Below are positions 9,700-19,677 of a DNA stretch of 64,000 nt, piece by piece. Numbering within the stretch: the stretch's first letter is position 1; every line of letters begins with the position of its first letter. The stretch covers positions 296,075 through 360,074 of the forward strand of contig NZ_BNCJ01000003.1 of NCBI RefSeq assembly GCF_014656415.1, in the 5' to 3' direction. The notes below the pieces were generated by a model. That model saw only the letters and a program-made list of their open reading frames with translations, had not been told where the DNA came from and searched no databases. A program made the position numbers and the translations under genes. The DNA is from Seohaeicola zhoushanensis. GTDB taxonomy: Bacteria > Pseudomonadota > Alphaproteobacteria > Rhodobacterales > Rhodobacteraceae.

Positions 9700-10509
9700 T
9701 CACGCCGCCTCGAAGCGGATCTGTCGTCGGAGGAACTGGGTCGCGTGGTCGCTGACCTTGTCGGGCCTGCCGGTGGTCAGGAAACCGCCCTTGCCGGTGC
9801 CGAGCATCTTCGGATGCCGCTGAAGGTAATCGGCAAGGCTCTCGGCCACCAGTTTCGCCTGGCTGAAGACCTGCACATCGGGGCCGAGCGCGGCCTGGAA
9901 GGTGTCTTCGAGCAGCGGGTAATGGGTGCAGCCGAGGATCGCCGCCTGGGGCGCCGGCATCTTGCGCTTCAGCGCGTCGACATGGCTGCGCACCAGCGCT
10001 TCGGCGAGGATGGTGTCGCCCTCCTCGATCGCATCGACCACGCCGCCGCAGGCCTGCGCCTCGACGTCGACGCCGATGGCGCGGAAGGCCAGTTCGCGCT
10101 GGAAGGCGCGGGAGGCGACGGTGGCGGGGGTGGCAAACAGCGCGACATGCTTCACCTCGACCTCGCGCGGGGGCGAGTTGTCGCCCCACTGCCGTTCGGT
10201 CAGCGCCTCGATCAGCGGCACGAAGACGCCGAGCACCCGCTTGCCGGGCGGCAGGCCGCCTTCCTGGATGCGGCGCAGCGCGGCAGCCGAGGCTGTGTTG
10301 CAGGCCAGCACGACGAGGTCGCAGCCCCGCGCCCAGAGCGATTCGATGGCCGACTTGGTCAGACGATAGATATCGTCAGCGTCGCGCACCCCGTAGGGCG
10401 CGTGGGCGCTGTCGGCGAAATACAGGAATTCCACGTCCGGCAGGCGTTTCTGCACGGCGTCGAGGACGGTCAGGCCGCCCAGTCCGGAATCGAATATGCC
10501 TATGGCCAT
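9700..10509 (-). CDS. murI: Glutamate racemase
   Basis: Cofactor-independent racemase that makes D-glutamate for peptidoglycan. It has 269 residues with [11 protein letters not shown] at the start and both catalytic cysteines, Cys70 in LACNTASA and Cys194 in LGCTHYPLL. The start codon follows directly after the stop of the upstream acyltransferase (TAA then ATG, no spacer), so the two are translationally coupled. Cell-wall and membrane-lipid functions therefore share one transcript. Confidence 0.95.
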   Translation of the reverse strand: MAIGIFDSGLGGLTVLDAVQKRLPDVEFLYFADSAHAPYGVRDADDIYRLTKSAIESLWARGCDLVVLACNTASAAALRRIQEGGLPPGKRVLGVFVPLIEALTERQWGDNSPPREVEVKHVALFATPATVASRAFQRELAFRAIGVDVEAQACGGVVDAIEEGDTILAEALVRSHVDALKRKMPAPQAAILGCTHYPLLEDTFQAALGPDVQVFSQAKLVAESLADYLQRHPKMLGTGKGGFLTTGRPDKVSDHATQFLRRQIRFEAA

Positions 10510-11391
10510 TTATGCGCGGGCGCGATGCCGCTCCTCGAACTCAAAGCCGTAGTCGTATGACTGCAGCGGGTTAGGAGACAGCTCATACGTTGCTTTGCGG
10601 AGGAAATCCATCATCGCTTTTCCCTCGCCGGCGGCCATTAGCCGCTCGCGCGGGATCGGCGCGCCGATCACCACTTCGACGGGGGTGTCGATGCGGGTGC
10701 GGAACTCCTTGAGCAGCAGGCCGAGGCGCAGCGTCGAATGCAGGTGGCTGGCGATCTGGAACAGTCGCGAGGTATGGCCGGCGAAGAAGACCGGCACCAC
10801 GGCGGCTTCGGACTTGGCGATCATCCGGGCGGTGAAGCTGCGCCAGCCGGGGTCCATAGGGGTGGAAAACGGCCGCGCCCCGGTGCTGACGGTGCCGCCG
10901 GGAAAGACGCCGATGGCACCGCCGGCCGCGAGGTAGCGCAGCGATTCCCTTCGGGTCTCGATGTTGAGCGCCAGCGCCTCCTTGGTCTCGTCGAAGCTGA
11001 TCGGCAGCAGGACGCGGTTCAGGTCTACGGCCTTGCGGAAAACCGAGTTGGCGAGGATGCGGAAATCGCCGCGCCTGCGGTGCAGGATATGCCCCATCAT
11101 CAGCCCGTCGAGGATGCCATAGGGGTGATTGGCGATCAGGATCAGCGGGCCGTCGGCGGGGATGTTGTCGAGGCTGCCGCCCACCACCTGCAACGAGAGG
11201 CCATAGCGGTCGACCATCACCTCCCAGAAGCTGCGCCCCGCCGCGACTTCGCGTTCGTAGCCGTCGGCGCGGCGGATCAGGCGCAGTCGGCCGGTCGAAT
11301 TCTCGATCAGCCGGATCAGCGCCTTGCCGCCCTTCGAGGCGACGGAGTGGGAATAGGTGATGTCACGCGCGATATGGCGGCGGTCTGACAT
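10510..11391 (-). CDS. Lysophospholipid/lyso-ornithine-lipid acyltransferase family protein
   Basis: A PlsC-superfamily acyltransferase of 293 residues. The catalytic-type motif is NHPYGILDG, where five residues separate His and Asp instead of the usual four; acyltransferases related to OlsA show such variants. The second block is GVFPGGTVSTG. A membrane-associated role in acylating a lysolipid is inferred from the family. The ATG at 11391 (MSDRRHIARDITYSHS) is preferred to one at 11445, whose leader overlaps a hairpin. Its stop abuts the murI start. Confidence 0.8.
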   Translation of the reverse strand: MSDRRHIARDITYSHSVASKGGKALIRLIENSTGRLRLIRRADGYEREVAAGRSFWEVMVDRYGLSLQVVGGSLDNIPADGPLILIANHPYGILDGLMMGHILHRRRGDFRILANSVFRKAVDLNRVLLPISFDETKEALALNIETRRESLRYLAAGGAIGVFPGGTVSTGARPFSTPMDPGWRSFTARMIAKSEAAVVPVFFAGHTSRLFQIASHLHSTLRLGLLLKEFRTRIDTPVEVVIGAPIPRERLMAAGEGKAMMDFLRKATYELSPNPLQSYDYGFEFEERHRARA

Positions 11392-11408
11392 GGGACGGCT
11401 CCGACAAG

Positions 11409-11432
11409 GCACCCGCCGGATTCGGCGGGCGC
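11409..11432 (-). terminator. Hairpin between the oxidoreductase and acyltransferase genes
   Basis: GCACCCGCCG (11409-11418) faces CGGCGGGCGC (11423-11432) across GATT; one position is a G-U pair in RNA. Read on the minus strand it follows the large oxidoreductase gene and is followed by CTTGTC. The stem is stable but the U-tract is poor. Confidence 0.4.
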
Positions 11433-11470
11433 ACATAGTTTGCAACGGTTCCGTGACAGGCGGATGACGT

Positions 11471-14400
11471 CTACTCCGCCGCCTTCTCGAATCCCTTGCC
11501 GCCCTGGCGGAAGGCGGTCAGCAGCTCGTCGCGGCGCTTGGCGGCCTTCTCGGCATTGGCGTCCTTGACCGGCCCGAAGCCCCGGATGTCGAGCGGCAGC
11601 GCGGCCAGAGCGACCGCGGCGTCACGGGTCTCGGGCGTCACGGCGGCCAGCACTTCCTTCATGTCGGCCTCGTATTGCTTGATGAGACCGCGCTCCATCC
11701 GCCGCTCGGCGGAATAGCCGAAGATGTCGAGCGGGGTGCCGCGCAGGCCCTTCAGCCGTGCGAGCAGGCCCAGCGGCCGCAGCATCCAGGCCCCGAAGGC
11801 GCGCTTTCTCGGACGGCCCTCGGCATCGGTGCCCGGCAGGATCGGCGGGGCGAGGTGGAAGGACATCTTGAAATCGCCGTCGAACTCGGCCTTGGCCTTC
11901 TTCTCGGTATCAAGCAGCAGCCGGGCGACCTCGTATTCGTCCTTGTAGGCCAACAGCTTGTGATAGCCGAGCGCCACGGCCTCCTTCAGTTTCGGATCGC
12001 TCACGGAATCGACCAGCTTGCGATACCGCTTGGCGAGCCGCGCGTTCTGGTAGGCGGTCAGGTGATCGGCGCGGAAGGCGATGCGCTCGTCCAGCGACTT
12101 GGGCTTTTCGACCACGCTCGGCACGATCAGCCGTTGCGCCTCGGCCTGGTGCAGCACGGCCCAGCGGCCGATCTCGAAGGCGCGCAGGTTCCGCTCGACG
12201 GCGGCGCCGTTCAGCTCGACCGCCTGCACGATGGCCTCGTGGCTCAGCGGCAGCAGGCCGCGCTGCCAGGCGGCGCCCAGGATCATCATGTTGGAATAGA
12301 TCGAATCGCCCATGGTCACGCGCGCCAGTTCCGACGCGTCGAACAGGTCGACCCGGTCCTTCAGCCGCGCCTGCAGCGCCAGTTCCAGCCGGTCCGAGGG
12401 CACCTTGAACTCGGTGTTGCGGGTGAAATCGCCGGTGATGATCTCGTGGTTGTTGACCACCGCGCCGGTCTGGCCGGTGCGGGTGAGGCCCAGCGTCTTG
12501 GCCCCGGCGCTCACCACCAGATCGCCGCCGATCAGCGCATGCGCCTCGCCGGTGGCGACACGGATGGCGCTGATGTCCTCGGGCCGGTTCGCCAGGCGGC
12601 AATGGATATGCACCGCGCCGCCCTTCTGGGCGAGGCCGGCCATCTCCATCATGCCGGCGCCCTTGCCGTCGATCTGCGCCGCCTGCGCCAGCACCGCGCC
12701 GATGGTCACGACGCCAGTGCCGCCAACGCCGGTGATGACGACGTTATAGGTGCCACTGATCGCCGGAAGCTGCGGCTGCGGCAGGTGCGGCAGGTCGAGC
12801 TTGGCGGTCTCCGCCTTCTTCACCGTCGCACCTTCGAGCGTGACGAAGCTGGGGCAGAAGCCCTTGAGGCAGGAAAAGTCCTTGTTGCATGACGACTGGT
12901 CGATGGCGCGCTTGCGGCCCAGCTCGGTTTCCTTCGGCACGATCGAGACGCAGTTCGACTGCACCCCGCAATCGCCGCAGCCCTCGCAGACGTCGGTGTT
13001 GATGAAGACCCGCTTGTCGATGTCCGGGAAGGTGCCCCGTTTGCGGCGGCGGCGCTTTTCGGCGGCGCAGGTCTGGATATAGACGATGGCCGAAACGCCC
13101 TCGATCTCGCGGAAGCGCTCCTCGACCTTCAGCAGCTCGGCGCGTTCGTGCCATTCGATGCCCGAGGGGAAGCCCTCGCGCCTGGGCTCTTCCTTCTCGT
13201 CATAGACCACGGCGAGATGCTTGATACCCATCGCCTTGAGTTCCTGCGCGATGCGCGGCGCGTCGAGGTCGCCCTCGTTGTGCTGGCCGCCGGTCATGGC
13301 GACGGCATCGTTGTAGAGGATCTTGTAGGTCATGTTGGTGTTGGCCGCGACCGCCGCCCGGATCGCTTGGATCCCCGAGTGGTTGTAGGTGCCGTCGCCC
13401 AGGTTCTGGAAGACGTGCTTGGTCTTCGAGAAGGGCGCCTCGCCGATCCAGTTGGCCCCTTCCCCGCCCATATGGGTAAAGCCCATGGTCGAGCGGTCCA
13501 TCCACTGCACCATGAAGTGACAGCCAATGCCGGCATAGGCGCGGCTGCCCGCCGGCACCTTGGTGCCAGTGTTGTGCGGGCAACCCGAGCAGAAATAGGG
13601 CAGCCGGGCGGCGATATCGACGGCATTGTCGTTGCGCCGCGCCTCTTTCAGCTGGTCGAGGCCCTTGTTGATGCCCTCGGTCTCGCGGCCCTCCTCGATC
13701 AGGATGCCGCCCAGCTTCTCGGCGATCATGATCGGGTCGAGTGCGCCGCGCGTCGGGAACAGTTCCTCGCGGTGCAGTTGCCCTGCCCCGCCCTTGTACC
13801 AGCCCCAGACCCGGAAACGGTTGTCGTCGAACAGCGCCTCCTTGATCTGGATCTCGATCAGCTTGCGCTTCTCCTCGACCACGATGATGAGGTCGAGCCC
13901 GTCGGCCCATTCGTGGAAGCTCTTCATGTCGAGCGGGAAGACCTGCCCGATCTTGTAGGTGGTGATGCCCAGCCGCTCGGCCTCGGCCTCGTCGATGCCC
14001 AGCAGGCTCAGCGCATGCACCAGGTCGAGCCAGTTCTTGCCGGCCGCCACCAGCCCGATCTTCGCACCCGGCTTGCCCCAGACGCGCTTGTCGATCTTGT
14101 TCACGCGGGCGAATTCCTCGGCCGCGAACCGCTTGTAGTCGATGACCCGCGCCTCCTGCGGCACGCGGTCGTCGATCAGGCGGATGTTCAGCCCGCCTTC
14201 CGGCATGTCGAACTCGGGCACCACGGTCTTGACCCGGAACGGGTCGCCGTCGACCACCGAGGTCGCCTCGACCGTGTCCTTCATCGTCTTGAGACCGACC
14301 CAGAGCCCGCTGAAGCGCGACAGCGCAAAGGCATAGGCGCCGTAGTCCAGGATCTCCTGCACCCCGGCGGGCGAGACGATGGGCATATAGGCATCCATCA

Positions 14401-14887
14401 GCGCCCATTCGGACTGGTGCAGCGTGGTCGAGGATTCACCGGTGTGGTCATCGCCCATCGCCATCACCACGCCACCCAGCGGGCTGGTGCCGGCCATATT
14501 GGCGTGGCGGATCACGTCGCCCGAACGGTCGACGCCGGGGCCCTTGCCATACCAGAGGCCGAAGACACCGTCATACTTGCCCTCACCCCGAAGCTCGGCC
14601 TGCTGCGCGCCCCAGAGCGCGGTGGCGGCGAGGTCTTCGTTCAGCCCCAGTTGGAAGGTGACGTCATGCCCGGCCAGCTGCTTGGCGGCCCGCGTCATCT
14701 GCATGTCGACCGCCCCCAGCGGCGAGCCGCGATAGCCCGTCACCAGCCCGGCCGTGTTGTGCCCGGCCGCGCGGTCGCGTTCCTTCTGCATCAGCATCAG
14801 ACGGACCAATGCCTGGGTACCGTTCAGGAGGACCGGGCTCTTGCTCAGGTCGAACCGGTCATTAAGCGAGATCTTTTGCGTCGTCAT
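11471..14887 (-). CDS. Fused indolepyruvate:ferredoxin oxidoreductase
   Basis: A 1138-residue fusion of the alpha, beta and gamma parts of a 2-oxoacid:ferredoxin oxidoreductase, which decarboxylates aryl pyruvates such as indolepyruvate to acyl-CoA using TPP and iron-sulfur clusters. The N-terminal pyrimidine-binding part (GLVTGYRGSPLGAVDMQM) is followed by the cysteine-rich YFCSGCPHNTGTK. Then come CEGCGDCGVQSNC and the 2-oxoacid gamma domain (VVITGVGGTGVVTIG). GGAGG sits six bases before the ATG at 14887, which decides against an in-frame start at 14920. A LysR gene is divergent, a likely regulator. Confidence 0.92.
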   Translation of the reverse strand: MTTQKISLNDRFDLSKSPVLLNGTQALVRLMLMQKERDRAAGHNTAGLVTGYRGSPLGAVDMQMTRAAKQLAGHDVTFQLGLNEDLAATALWGAQQAELRGEGKYDGVFGLWYGKGPGVDRSGDVIRHANMAGTSPLGGVVMAMGDDHTGESSTTLHQSEWALMDAYMPIVSPAGVQEILDYGAYAFALSRFSGLWVGLKTMKDTVEATSVVDGDPFRVKTVVPEFDMPEGGLNIRLIDDRVPQEARVIDYKRFAAEEFARVNKIDKRVWGKPGAKIGLVAAGKNWLDLVHALSLLGIDEAEAERLGITTYKIGQVFPLDMKSFHEWADGLDLIIVVEEKRKLIEIQIKEALFDDNRFRVWGWYKGGAGQLHREELFPTRGALDPIMIAEKLGGILIEEGRETEGINKGLDQLKEARRNDNAVDIAARLPYFCSGCPHNTGTKVPAGSRAYAGIGCHFMVQWMDRSTMGFTHMGGEGANWIGEAPFSKTKHVFQNLGDGTYNHSGIQAIRAAVAANTNMTYKILYNDAVAMTGGQHNEGDLDAPRIAQELKAMGIKHLAVVYDEKEEPRREGFPSGIEWHERAELLKVEERFREIEGVSAIVYIQTCAAEKRRRRKRGTFPDIDKRVFINTDVCEGCGDCGVQSNCVSIVPKETELGRKRAIDQSSCNKDFSCLKGFCPSFVTLEGATVKKAETAKLDLPHLPQPQLPAISGTYNVVITGVGGTGVVTIGAVLAQAAQIDGKGAGMMEMAGLAQKGGAVHIHCRLANRPEDISAIRVATGEAHALIGGDLVVSAGAKTLGLTRTGQTGAVVNNHEIITGDFTRNTEFKVPSDRLELALQARLKDRVDLFDASELARVTMGDSIYSNMMILGAAWQRGLLPLSHEAIVQAVELNGAAVERNLRAFEIGRWAVLHQAEAQRLIVPSVVEKPKSLDERIAFRADHLTAYQNARLAKRYRKLVDSVSDPKLKEAVALGYHKLLAYKDEYEVARLLLDTEKKAKAEFDGDFKMSFHLAPPILPGTDAEGRPRKRAFGAWMLRPLGLLARLKGLRGTPLDIFGYSAERRMERGLIKQYEADMKEVLAAVTPETRDAAVALAALPLDIRGFGPVKDANAEKAAKRRDELLTAFRQGGKGFEKAAE

Positions 14888-14932
14888 CTGTCGCCTCCCA
14901 ACGTCAAACGTGCCCTGCAATGCACAAATATT

Positions 14933-14951
14933 AGGTCAAAAATGCTGACCT
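14933..14951. promoter_or_regulatory. Inverted repeat AGGTCA-N7-TGACCT, likely regulator site
   Basis: A perfect 6-7-6 inverted repeat lies in the 189-bp divergent region between the oxidoreductase start (14887) and the LysR start (15077), in an AT-rich local context. LysR proteins bind dyads in such regions. The link to this LysR protein is inferred from position. Confidence 0.5.
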
Positions 14952-15076
14952 GTATAGCCCATATGGTGATTTTCCGCCGCCCTTGCCTTATTTAATGCAT
15001 ATTGAGCGCATCCTTCTTGTATAGACCGGAAGTTGCTGTGAAACAGCCTGCTGCAATGGGAACGAAGGCCGCCGAC

Positions 15077-15982
15077 ATGGACTGGGACAAGCTGAGAATC
15101 TTTCACGCGGTATCGGACGCGGGCAGCCTGACCCATGCCGGGGACAAGCTCAACCTGTCGCAGTCGGCCGTCAGCCGCCAGATTCGCGCGCTGGAAGAGT
15201 CGCTGAACACCACCCTGTTCCACCGCCACGCGCGCGGCCTGATCCTGACCGAGCAGGGCGAGTTGCTGTTCGACGCCACCCGCTCGATCTCGAAACGGCT
15301 CGAAGCGGCGGCGGCGCGGATCCGTGACAGCGAGGAAGAGGTCTTCGGCGAACTGCGGGTGACCACCACCTTCGGCTTCGGAACGCTCTGGCTGGTGCCG
15401 CGCCTGCCCAAGCTCTACGAGAAATACCCCAACCTCAAGATCGACCTGATGCTGGAAGAGCGCGTGCTCGACCTGCCCATGCGCGAGGCCGACGTCGCCA
15501 TTCGCATGAAGGAGCCGAGCCAGGCCGACCTGATCCGCAAGCGGCTGATGACGATCCAGATGCTGCTCTATGCGACCAAGTCCTATCTCAAGGAGCATGG
15601 AACCCCCACCGAGCTCGAGGATATCGCCAACCACCGGCTGATCTGCCAGAACACCACCTCGGCTCAGGTCGCGGCCGGTGCCTCGCTGGTCCAGCACCTG
15701 ATGGCCTACAACCCCCACTCGACGCTGACGGTGAACAACTACTTCGGCGTCTTGCAAGGGGTGCTGAACAACCTCGGAATCGGGGTGCTTCCGGACTACC
15801 TGACCGAGGATTTCCCGGATCTCGTGCGCATCCTGCCGCAGATAGAATCGGCCGATGTGCCGGTCTTCCTCGCCTACCCCGAGGAACTGCGCCAATCGCA
15901 GCGCATCTCGGCCTTCCGCGATTTCGTGCAGGAAGAGGTTATTGCACATCGCAAGCAAATCAGGAACCAGACAAAATCCTGA
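15077..15982 (+). CDS. LysR-family transcriptional regulator
   Basis: A 301-residue LysR regulator. It has an N-terminal winged helix-turn-helix (residues 4-62, DKLRIFHAVSDAGSLTHAGD then LSQSAVSRQIRALEESL) and a C-terminal periplasmic-binding-like effector domain from about residue 90. The ATG at 15077 is chosen because GAAGG lies eight bases upstream and MDWDKLRIFH is the natural start; in-frame alternatives at 15002 (TTG) and 15056 have weaker sites. It is divergent from the indolepyruvate oxidoreductase and probably controls that gene and itself. The co-inducer cannot be told from sequence. Confidence 0.9.
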   Translation: MDWDKLRIFHAVSDAGSLTHAGDKLNLSQSAVSRQIRALEESLNTTLFHRHARGLILTEQGELLFDATRSISKRLEAAAARIRDSEEEVFGELRVTTTFGFGTLWLVPRLPKLYEKYPNLKIDLMLEERVLDLPMREADVAIRMKEPSQADLIRKRLMTIQMLLYATKSYLKEHGTPTELEDIANHRLICQNTTSAQVAAGASLVQHLMAYNPHSTLTVNNYFGVLQGVLNNLGIGVLPDYLTEDFPDLVRILPQIESADVPVFLAYPEELRQSQRISAFRDFVQEEVIAHRKQIRNQTKS

Positions 15983-16118
15983 GCCATGCGATACTTGCAT
16001 ATCCGGCTTGCTTTAAAACATACATAAACCGCCTTGATTAGAGGCAACCTGACGCCTAAATGTCCACTCGAAGGACGACGCACCGATGTGCATCTCCTTC
16101 ACCTCCCTGTTGGACTTC
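15983..16118 (+). ncRNA. Candidate small RNA (or lysR 3' untranslated region)
   Basis: This stretch has no plausible gene but is structured. Local hairpins are GTCC-ACTCGAA-GGAC near 16061 and GCAC-CGAT-GTGC near 16082. An unpaired CU-rich run with CTCCTT and CCTCCC (16092-16108) is complementary to Shine-Dalgarno sequences, and a strong terminator follows. A possible promoter is TTGCAT (15995-16000), 18 bp, CATACA (16019-16024), giving a transcript of about 115 nt. A long lysR 3' end is the alternative. All inference from pattern. Confidence 0.35.
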
Positions 16119-16147
16119 GGCCGAGCTTAGTGCTCGGCCTTTTTTTT
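16119..16147 (+). terminator. Strong intrinsic terminator
   Basis: GGCCGAGC (16119-16126) and GCTCGGCC (16132-16139) form a perfect 8-bp stem with loop TTAGT, followed by eight T residues. It ends either lysR or a small RNA starting inside the 136-bp stretch upstream. Just beyond, GGCGG (16162-16166) and CCGCC (16173-16177) form a hairpin that on the minus strand would be followed by TTTTC. Nothing else is evident between 16178 and the purL ribosome site. Confidence 0.92.
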
Positions 16148-16379
16148 GGCCCCATTGAAAAGGCGGATGAAACCGCCCTTCCCGGCACCGCGCGGCGCCC
16201 GTCCAGCGGCCGATCGCGGGCCCGACAATCCCGCAAAGCGTTATCCCGCCCGCAACTGATTCCCGGAAAAGTTGTGTCGAGCCCTCGCAACGCCGTGGCC
16301 GCGTCACCATTGGCTCTTTTCCCTGCGCACCCCTTGCCCTAAAAGCGCCGCAACTGCCGCCCTGGGGGAACATCCGCAC

Positions 16380-18539
16380 ATGCAAGAACCCGCGATCACG
16401 CCCGAACTCGTCGCCGCGCACGGCCTGAAACCGGACGAATACGAGCGCATCCTCGAGATCATCGGGCGCGAGCCGACCTTTACCGAGCTCGGCATCTTCT
16501 CGGCCATGTGGAACGAGCACTGCTCGTACAAATCGTCCAAGCGCTGGCTGCGCACCCTGCCGACCAGCGGCCCGCAGGTGATCTGTGGCCCCGGCGAGAA
16601 TGCCGGCGTTGTCGACATCGGCGATGGCCAGGCGATCATCTTCAAGATGGAAAGCCACAACCACCCCTCCTACATCGAGCCCTACCAGGGCGCGGCCACC
16701 GGGGTCGGCGGCATCCTGCGCGACGTCTTCACCATGGGCGCACGGCCCGTGGCCTCGATGAACGCGCTGTCTTTCGGCCTGCCCTCGCACCCCAAGACCC
16801 GCTCGCTGGTGAGCGGCGTGGTCGCCGGCGTCGGCGGCTACGGCAACTGCTTCGGCGTGCCCTGCGTCGGCGGCGAAGTGCGCTTCCACGCGGCCTATAA
16901 CGGCAACTGCCTGGTCAACGCCTTCGCGGCGGGCCTCGCCGACGCCGACAAGATCTTCTACTCCGCCGCTTCCGGCGTCGGAATGCCGGTGGTCTACCTC
17001 GGCGCCAAGACGGGCCGCGACGGCGTCGGCGGGGCAACCATGGCTTCGGCTGAATTCGACGACACCATCGAGGAAAAGCGCCCCACCGTTCAGGTCGGCG
17101 ACCCGTTCACCGAGAAATGCCTGATGGAGGCCTGCCTCGAACTGATGGCCACCGGCGCGGTGATCTCGATCCAGGACATGGGCGCGGCGGGTCTTACCTG
17201 CTCGGCCGTGGAAATGGGCGACAAGGGCGGCCTCGGCGTGCGCCTCGACCTGGAAAAGGTGCCGGTGCGCGAAAAGGCGATGACCGCCTACGAGATGATG
17301 CTTTCCGAAAGCCAGGAGCGCATGCTCATGGTCCTGCGTCCCGAGAAGGAGGCCGAGGCCAAGGCCGTCTTCGACAAATGGGACCTCGACTTTGCCATCG
17401 TCGGCGAGACCATTGCCGAGGACCGTTTCCTCATCATGCTGAACAACGAGGTCAAGGCCGACCTGCCGCTGTCCAAGCTCTCCTCGGAAGCTCCGGAATA
17501 CGACCGCCCCTGGGTGCCGACGCCTGCGGCCAAGCCGCTGGCCGATGCGCCCGAGATCGACGCCATCGAGGGCCTCAGGGCGCTCATCGGCTCGCCCAAC
17601 TACGGCGCGAAGAACTGGGTGTTCGAACAGTATGACACCATGGTCATGGCCGACTCTGCCCGCACGCCGGGCGCCGGCGCCGGGATCATCCGGGTGCATG
17701 GCACCAAGAAGGCCCTCGCCTTCACCTCGGACGTGACCCCGCGCTACGTCAAGGCGAACCCCGAGGAAGGCGGCAAGCAGGCCGTGGCCGAGGCCTATCG
17801 CAACCTGACCGCCGCCGGCGCGCTGCCGCTGGCCAGCACCGACAACCTGAACTTCGGCAACCCCGAAAAGCCCGAGATCATGGGCCAGTTCGTCGGCGCG
17901 ATCAAAGGCATCGGCGCCGCCTGCGCCGCGCTCGACATGCCGATCGTCTCGGGCAACGTCTCGCTCTACAACGAGACCGACGGCAGCGCGATCTTGCCGA
18001 CCCCGACCATCGGCGCCGTGGGTCTGATTGCCGACACCGCACAGATCATCCCGCAGGCCGTGCGCGAAGGCGACGTGGCGCTGCTGATCGGCGAGACCAA
18101 GGGACACCTCGGCCAGTCCGCCCTGCTCGCCGAGGCCTTCGGCCGCGAAGAAGGCGATGCTCCGGCGGTCGACCTGGCAGCCGAGAAGCGCAACGGTGAA
18201 TTCGTGCGCGCCAACTACGCGCGACTCAACGCCTGCACCGATCTTGGCGACGGCGGCCTTGCGCTCGCCGCCTTCGAGATGGCCGAGGCCGCGGGCCTGG
18301 GCGTGACGCTCAGCGTCGCCACCACCGCGCAACTCTTCGGCGAGGACCAGGCCCGCTACCTGGTCGCCTGCTCCGCCGAGGCCGCCAAGGCGCTGGCCGA
18401 AGCCGCGGCGAAAGCCGGCGTGCCGGTGGCAGAGGTCGGCCGGTTCGGCGGCAAGACCGTCTCGCTGGGCGGCGCCGCTGCTCCGCTGGCCGAGCTTTCG
18501 GCGCTCTATCGCGGCAGCTTCGCCAAGGCGGTGGCCTGA
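16380..18539 (+). CDS. purL: Phosphoribosylformylglycinamidine synthase subunit PurL
   Basis: ATP-dependent conversion of FGAR to FGAM in purine synthesis, acting with PurQ and PurS. At 719 residues it is the small PurL type and not the 1,300-residue fused enzyme of enterobacteria. Visible motifs include [29 protein letters not shown] and [11 protein letters not shown]. The ATG at 16380 follows GGGGGAA at the right distance and gives [16 protein letters not shown]; an upstream in-frame TTG at 16272 lies in non-conserved sequence. It is followed after 4 bp by the sulfotransferase-like gene, so they are probably cotranscribed. Confidence 0.97.
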   Translation: MQEPAITPELVAAHGLKPDEYERILEIIGREPTFTELGIFSAMWNEHCSYKSSKRWLRTLPTSGPQVICGPGENAGVVDIGDGQAIIFKMESHNHPSYIEPYQGAATGVGGILRDVFTMGARPVASMNALSFGLPSHPKTRSLVSGVVAGVGGYGNCFGVPCVGGEVRFHAAYNGNCLVNAFAAGLADADKIFYSAASGVGMPVVYLGAKTGRDGVGGATMASAEFDDTIEEKRPTVQVGDPFTEKCLMEACLELMATGAVISIQDMGAAGLTCSAVEMGDKGGLGVRLDLEKVPVREKAMTAYEMMLSESQERMLMVLRPEKEAEAKAVFDKWDLDFAIVGETIAEDRFLIMLNNEVKADLPLSKLSSEAPEYDRPWVPTPAAKPLADAPEIDAIEGLRALIGSPNYGAKNWVFEQYDTMVMADSARTPGAGAGIIRVHGTKKALAFTSDVTPRYVKANPEEGGKQAVAEAYRNLTAAGALPLASTDNLNFGNPEKPEIMGQFVGAIKGIGAACAALDMPIVSGNVSLYNETDGSAILPTPTIGAVGLIADTAQIIPQAVREGDVALLIGETKGHLGQSALLAEAFGREEGDAPAVDLAAEKRNGEFVRANYARLNACTDLGDGGLALAAFEMAEAAGLGVTLSVATTAQLFGEDQARYLVACSAEAAKALAEAAAKAGVPVAEVGRFGGKTVSLGGAAAPLAELSALYRGSFAKAVA

Positions 18540-18543
18540 CGGC

Positions 18544-19581
18544 ATGGGTCGCCGGCTGATCCTGCATGTCGGCGACTGCAAGACCGGATCGACGATCCTC
18601 CAGACCATGCTGGCGCGCGGCGACTGCGCGCCAGAGGGCCTTCGGCTCTTTACTCCCGGCAATGGCAACCACGGCGGGCTGCCGCTGTCGCTGGGCGCAA
18701 ACAAGGCGACCTACCCCGCGCGCTGGAACGGCATCGCCAGGCGCCTCTCCGAGGCGGAGTGGGACGTGGCCGTGGTTTCGAGCGAATTGTTCGAATACAG
18801 CAAACCTGAGCGGGTTGCCGAAGCGGTAAACCAGCATTTTGCGCCCCTCGCAGATCAGATAAGTGTAATCGCCTATGTCCGCCCGCACGTTGGACGGCTG
18901 CTCTCGCAATGCGCCGAAAGCCTGAAACTGGGCCATGAAACCGGCACCCTGGAAAGCTTCGTCGAACGCTTCCTCGCCAGCGGTCGGCTCGACTTCGCCA
19001 ATCGCCTGGCGGGCTGGCGCGCGGCCTTCGGCGATGCCTTCCACGTTCGCCCCTTCCTGCGCGACCGCCTGAAGCAGGGCGACGTGCGGCACGACTTCCT
19101 CGACTTCGCGCTCGATGGCGCGCCCTACCGGCTGACCGACAGCGGGCAGGACGACAACGCCGCCCTGCCCGTGCCGGACCTCGCCCTGATGCGGATGCTG
19201 CAGGCCCGCTTCGCCGACAAGCCGCTCGACAACCGTGTCGCCTTTGGCAAGCAGTTCGGCAGGCTGCTGCGCGAGCTGCCGCCCACCGTCCCGGCCGAGC
19301 CACTGCGCCTGCCGCGTGCGCTCTACGACGCGATCTACCCGCAGGCCCGCAGCGATGCCGAACGGCTCGACGCCGAATGGGTCGCTGCGCCCTGCTTCCT
19401 GGCCGATCTCGAAGCCGCCCGCGACAGGACCATCGACCAGCCCCAGAGCCTTCGGGCCGAGGACCACCACGGCCCCGAAACGCTCCGCCTGATGACCGCC
19501 TGGGCCGAGCTGCTGCTGCGCCAGATGGACGACGAACCCAAGGCCTTCGGCAAGCGCCTGCGCGGGGCGGATCGCGCCTGA
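18544..19581 (+). CDS. Sulfotransferase-like protein
   Basis: A 345-residue cytoplasmic protein. LILHVGDCKTGSTILQTML at residues 5-23 resembles the 5'-phosphosulfate-binding loop of PAPS-dependent sulfotransferases, and YVRPHVGRLLSQ around residues 114-125 resembles the 3'-phosphate motif. The lysine of the loop is Lys13. This supports a P-loop-type sulfotransferase fold, but the substrate is unknown and an inactive or nucleotide-binding relative is possible. It lies 4 bp after purL and ends 96 bp before the Rieske oxygenase gene. No signal peptide or membrane helix is visible. Confidence 0.65.
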   Translation: MGRRLILHVGDCKTGSTILQTMLARGDCAPEGLRLFTPGNGNHGGLPLSLGANKATYPARWNGIARRLSEAEWDVAVVSSELFEYSKPERVAEAVNQHFAPLADQISVIAYVRPHVGRLLSQCAESLKLGHETGTLESFVERFLASGRLDFANRLAGWRAAFGDAFHVRPFLRDRLKQGDVRHDFLDFALDGAPYRLTDSGQDDNAALPVPDLALMRMLQARFADKPLDNRVAFGKQFGRLLRELPPTVPAEPLRLPRALYDAIYPQARSDAERLDAEWVAAPCFLADLEAARDRTIDQPQSLRAEDHHGPETLRLMTAWAELLLRQMDDEPKAFGKRLRGADRA

Positions 19582-19677
19582 AAATGTCGCCCGCGCATCC
19601 GCGCTGGTCGCATCCCTTTCGGACCTCGGCCCGGCGTGGCCCTTAACTGGTCGCGTGCCCGCCCAGGAGGTCTGCCC

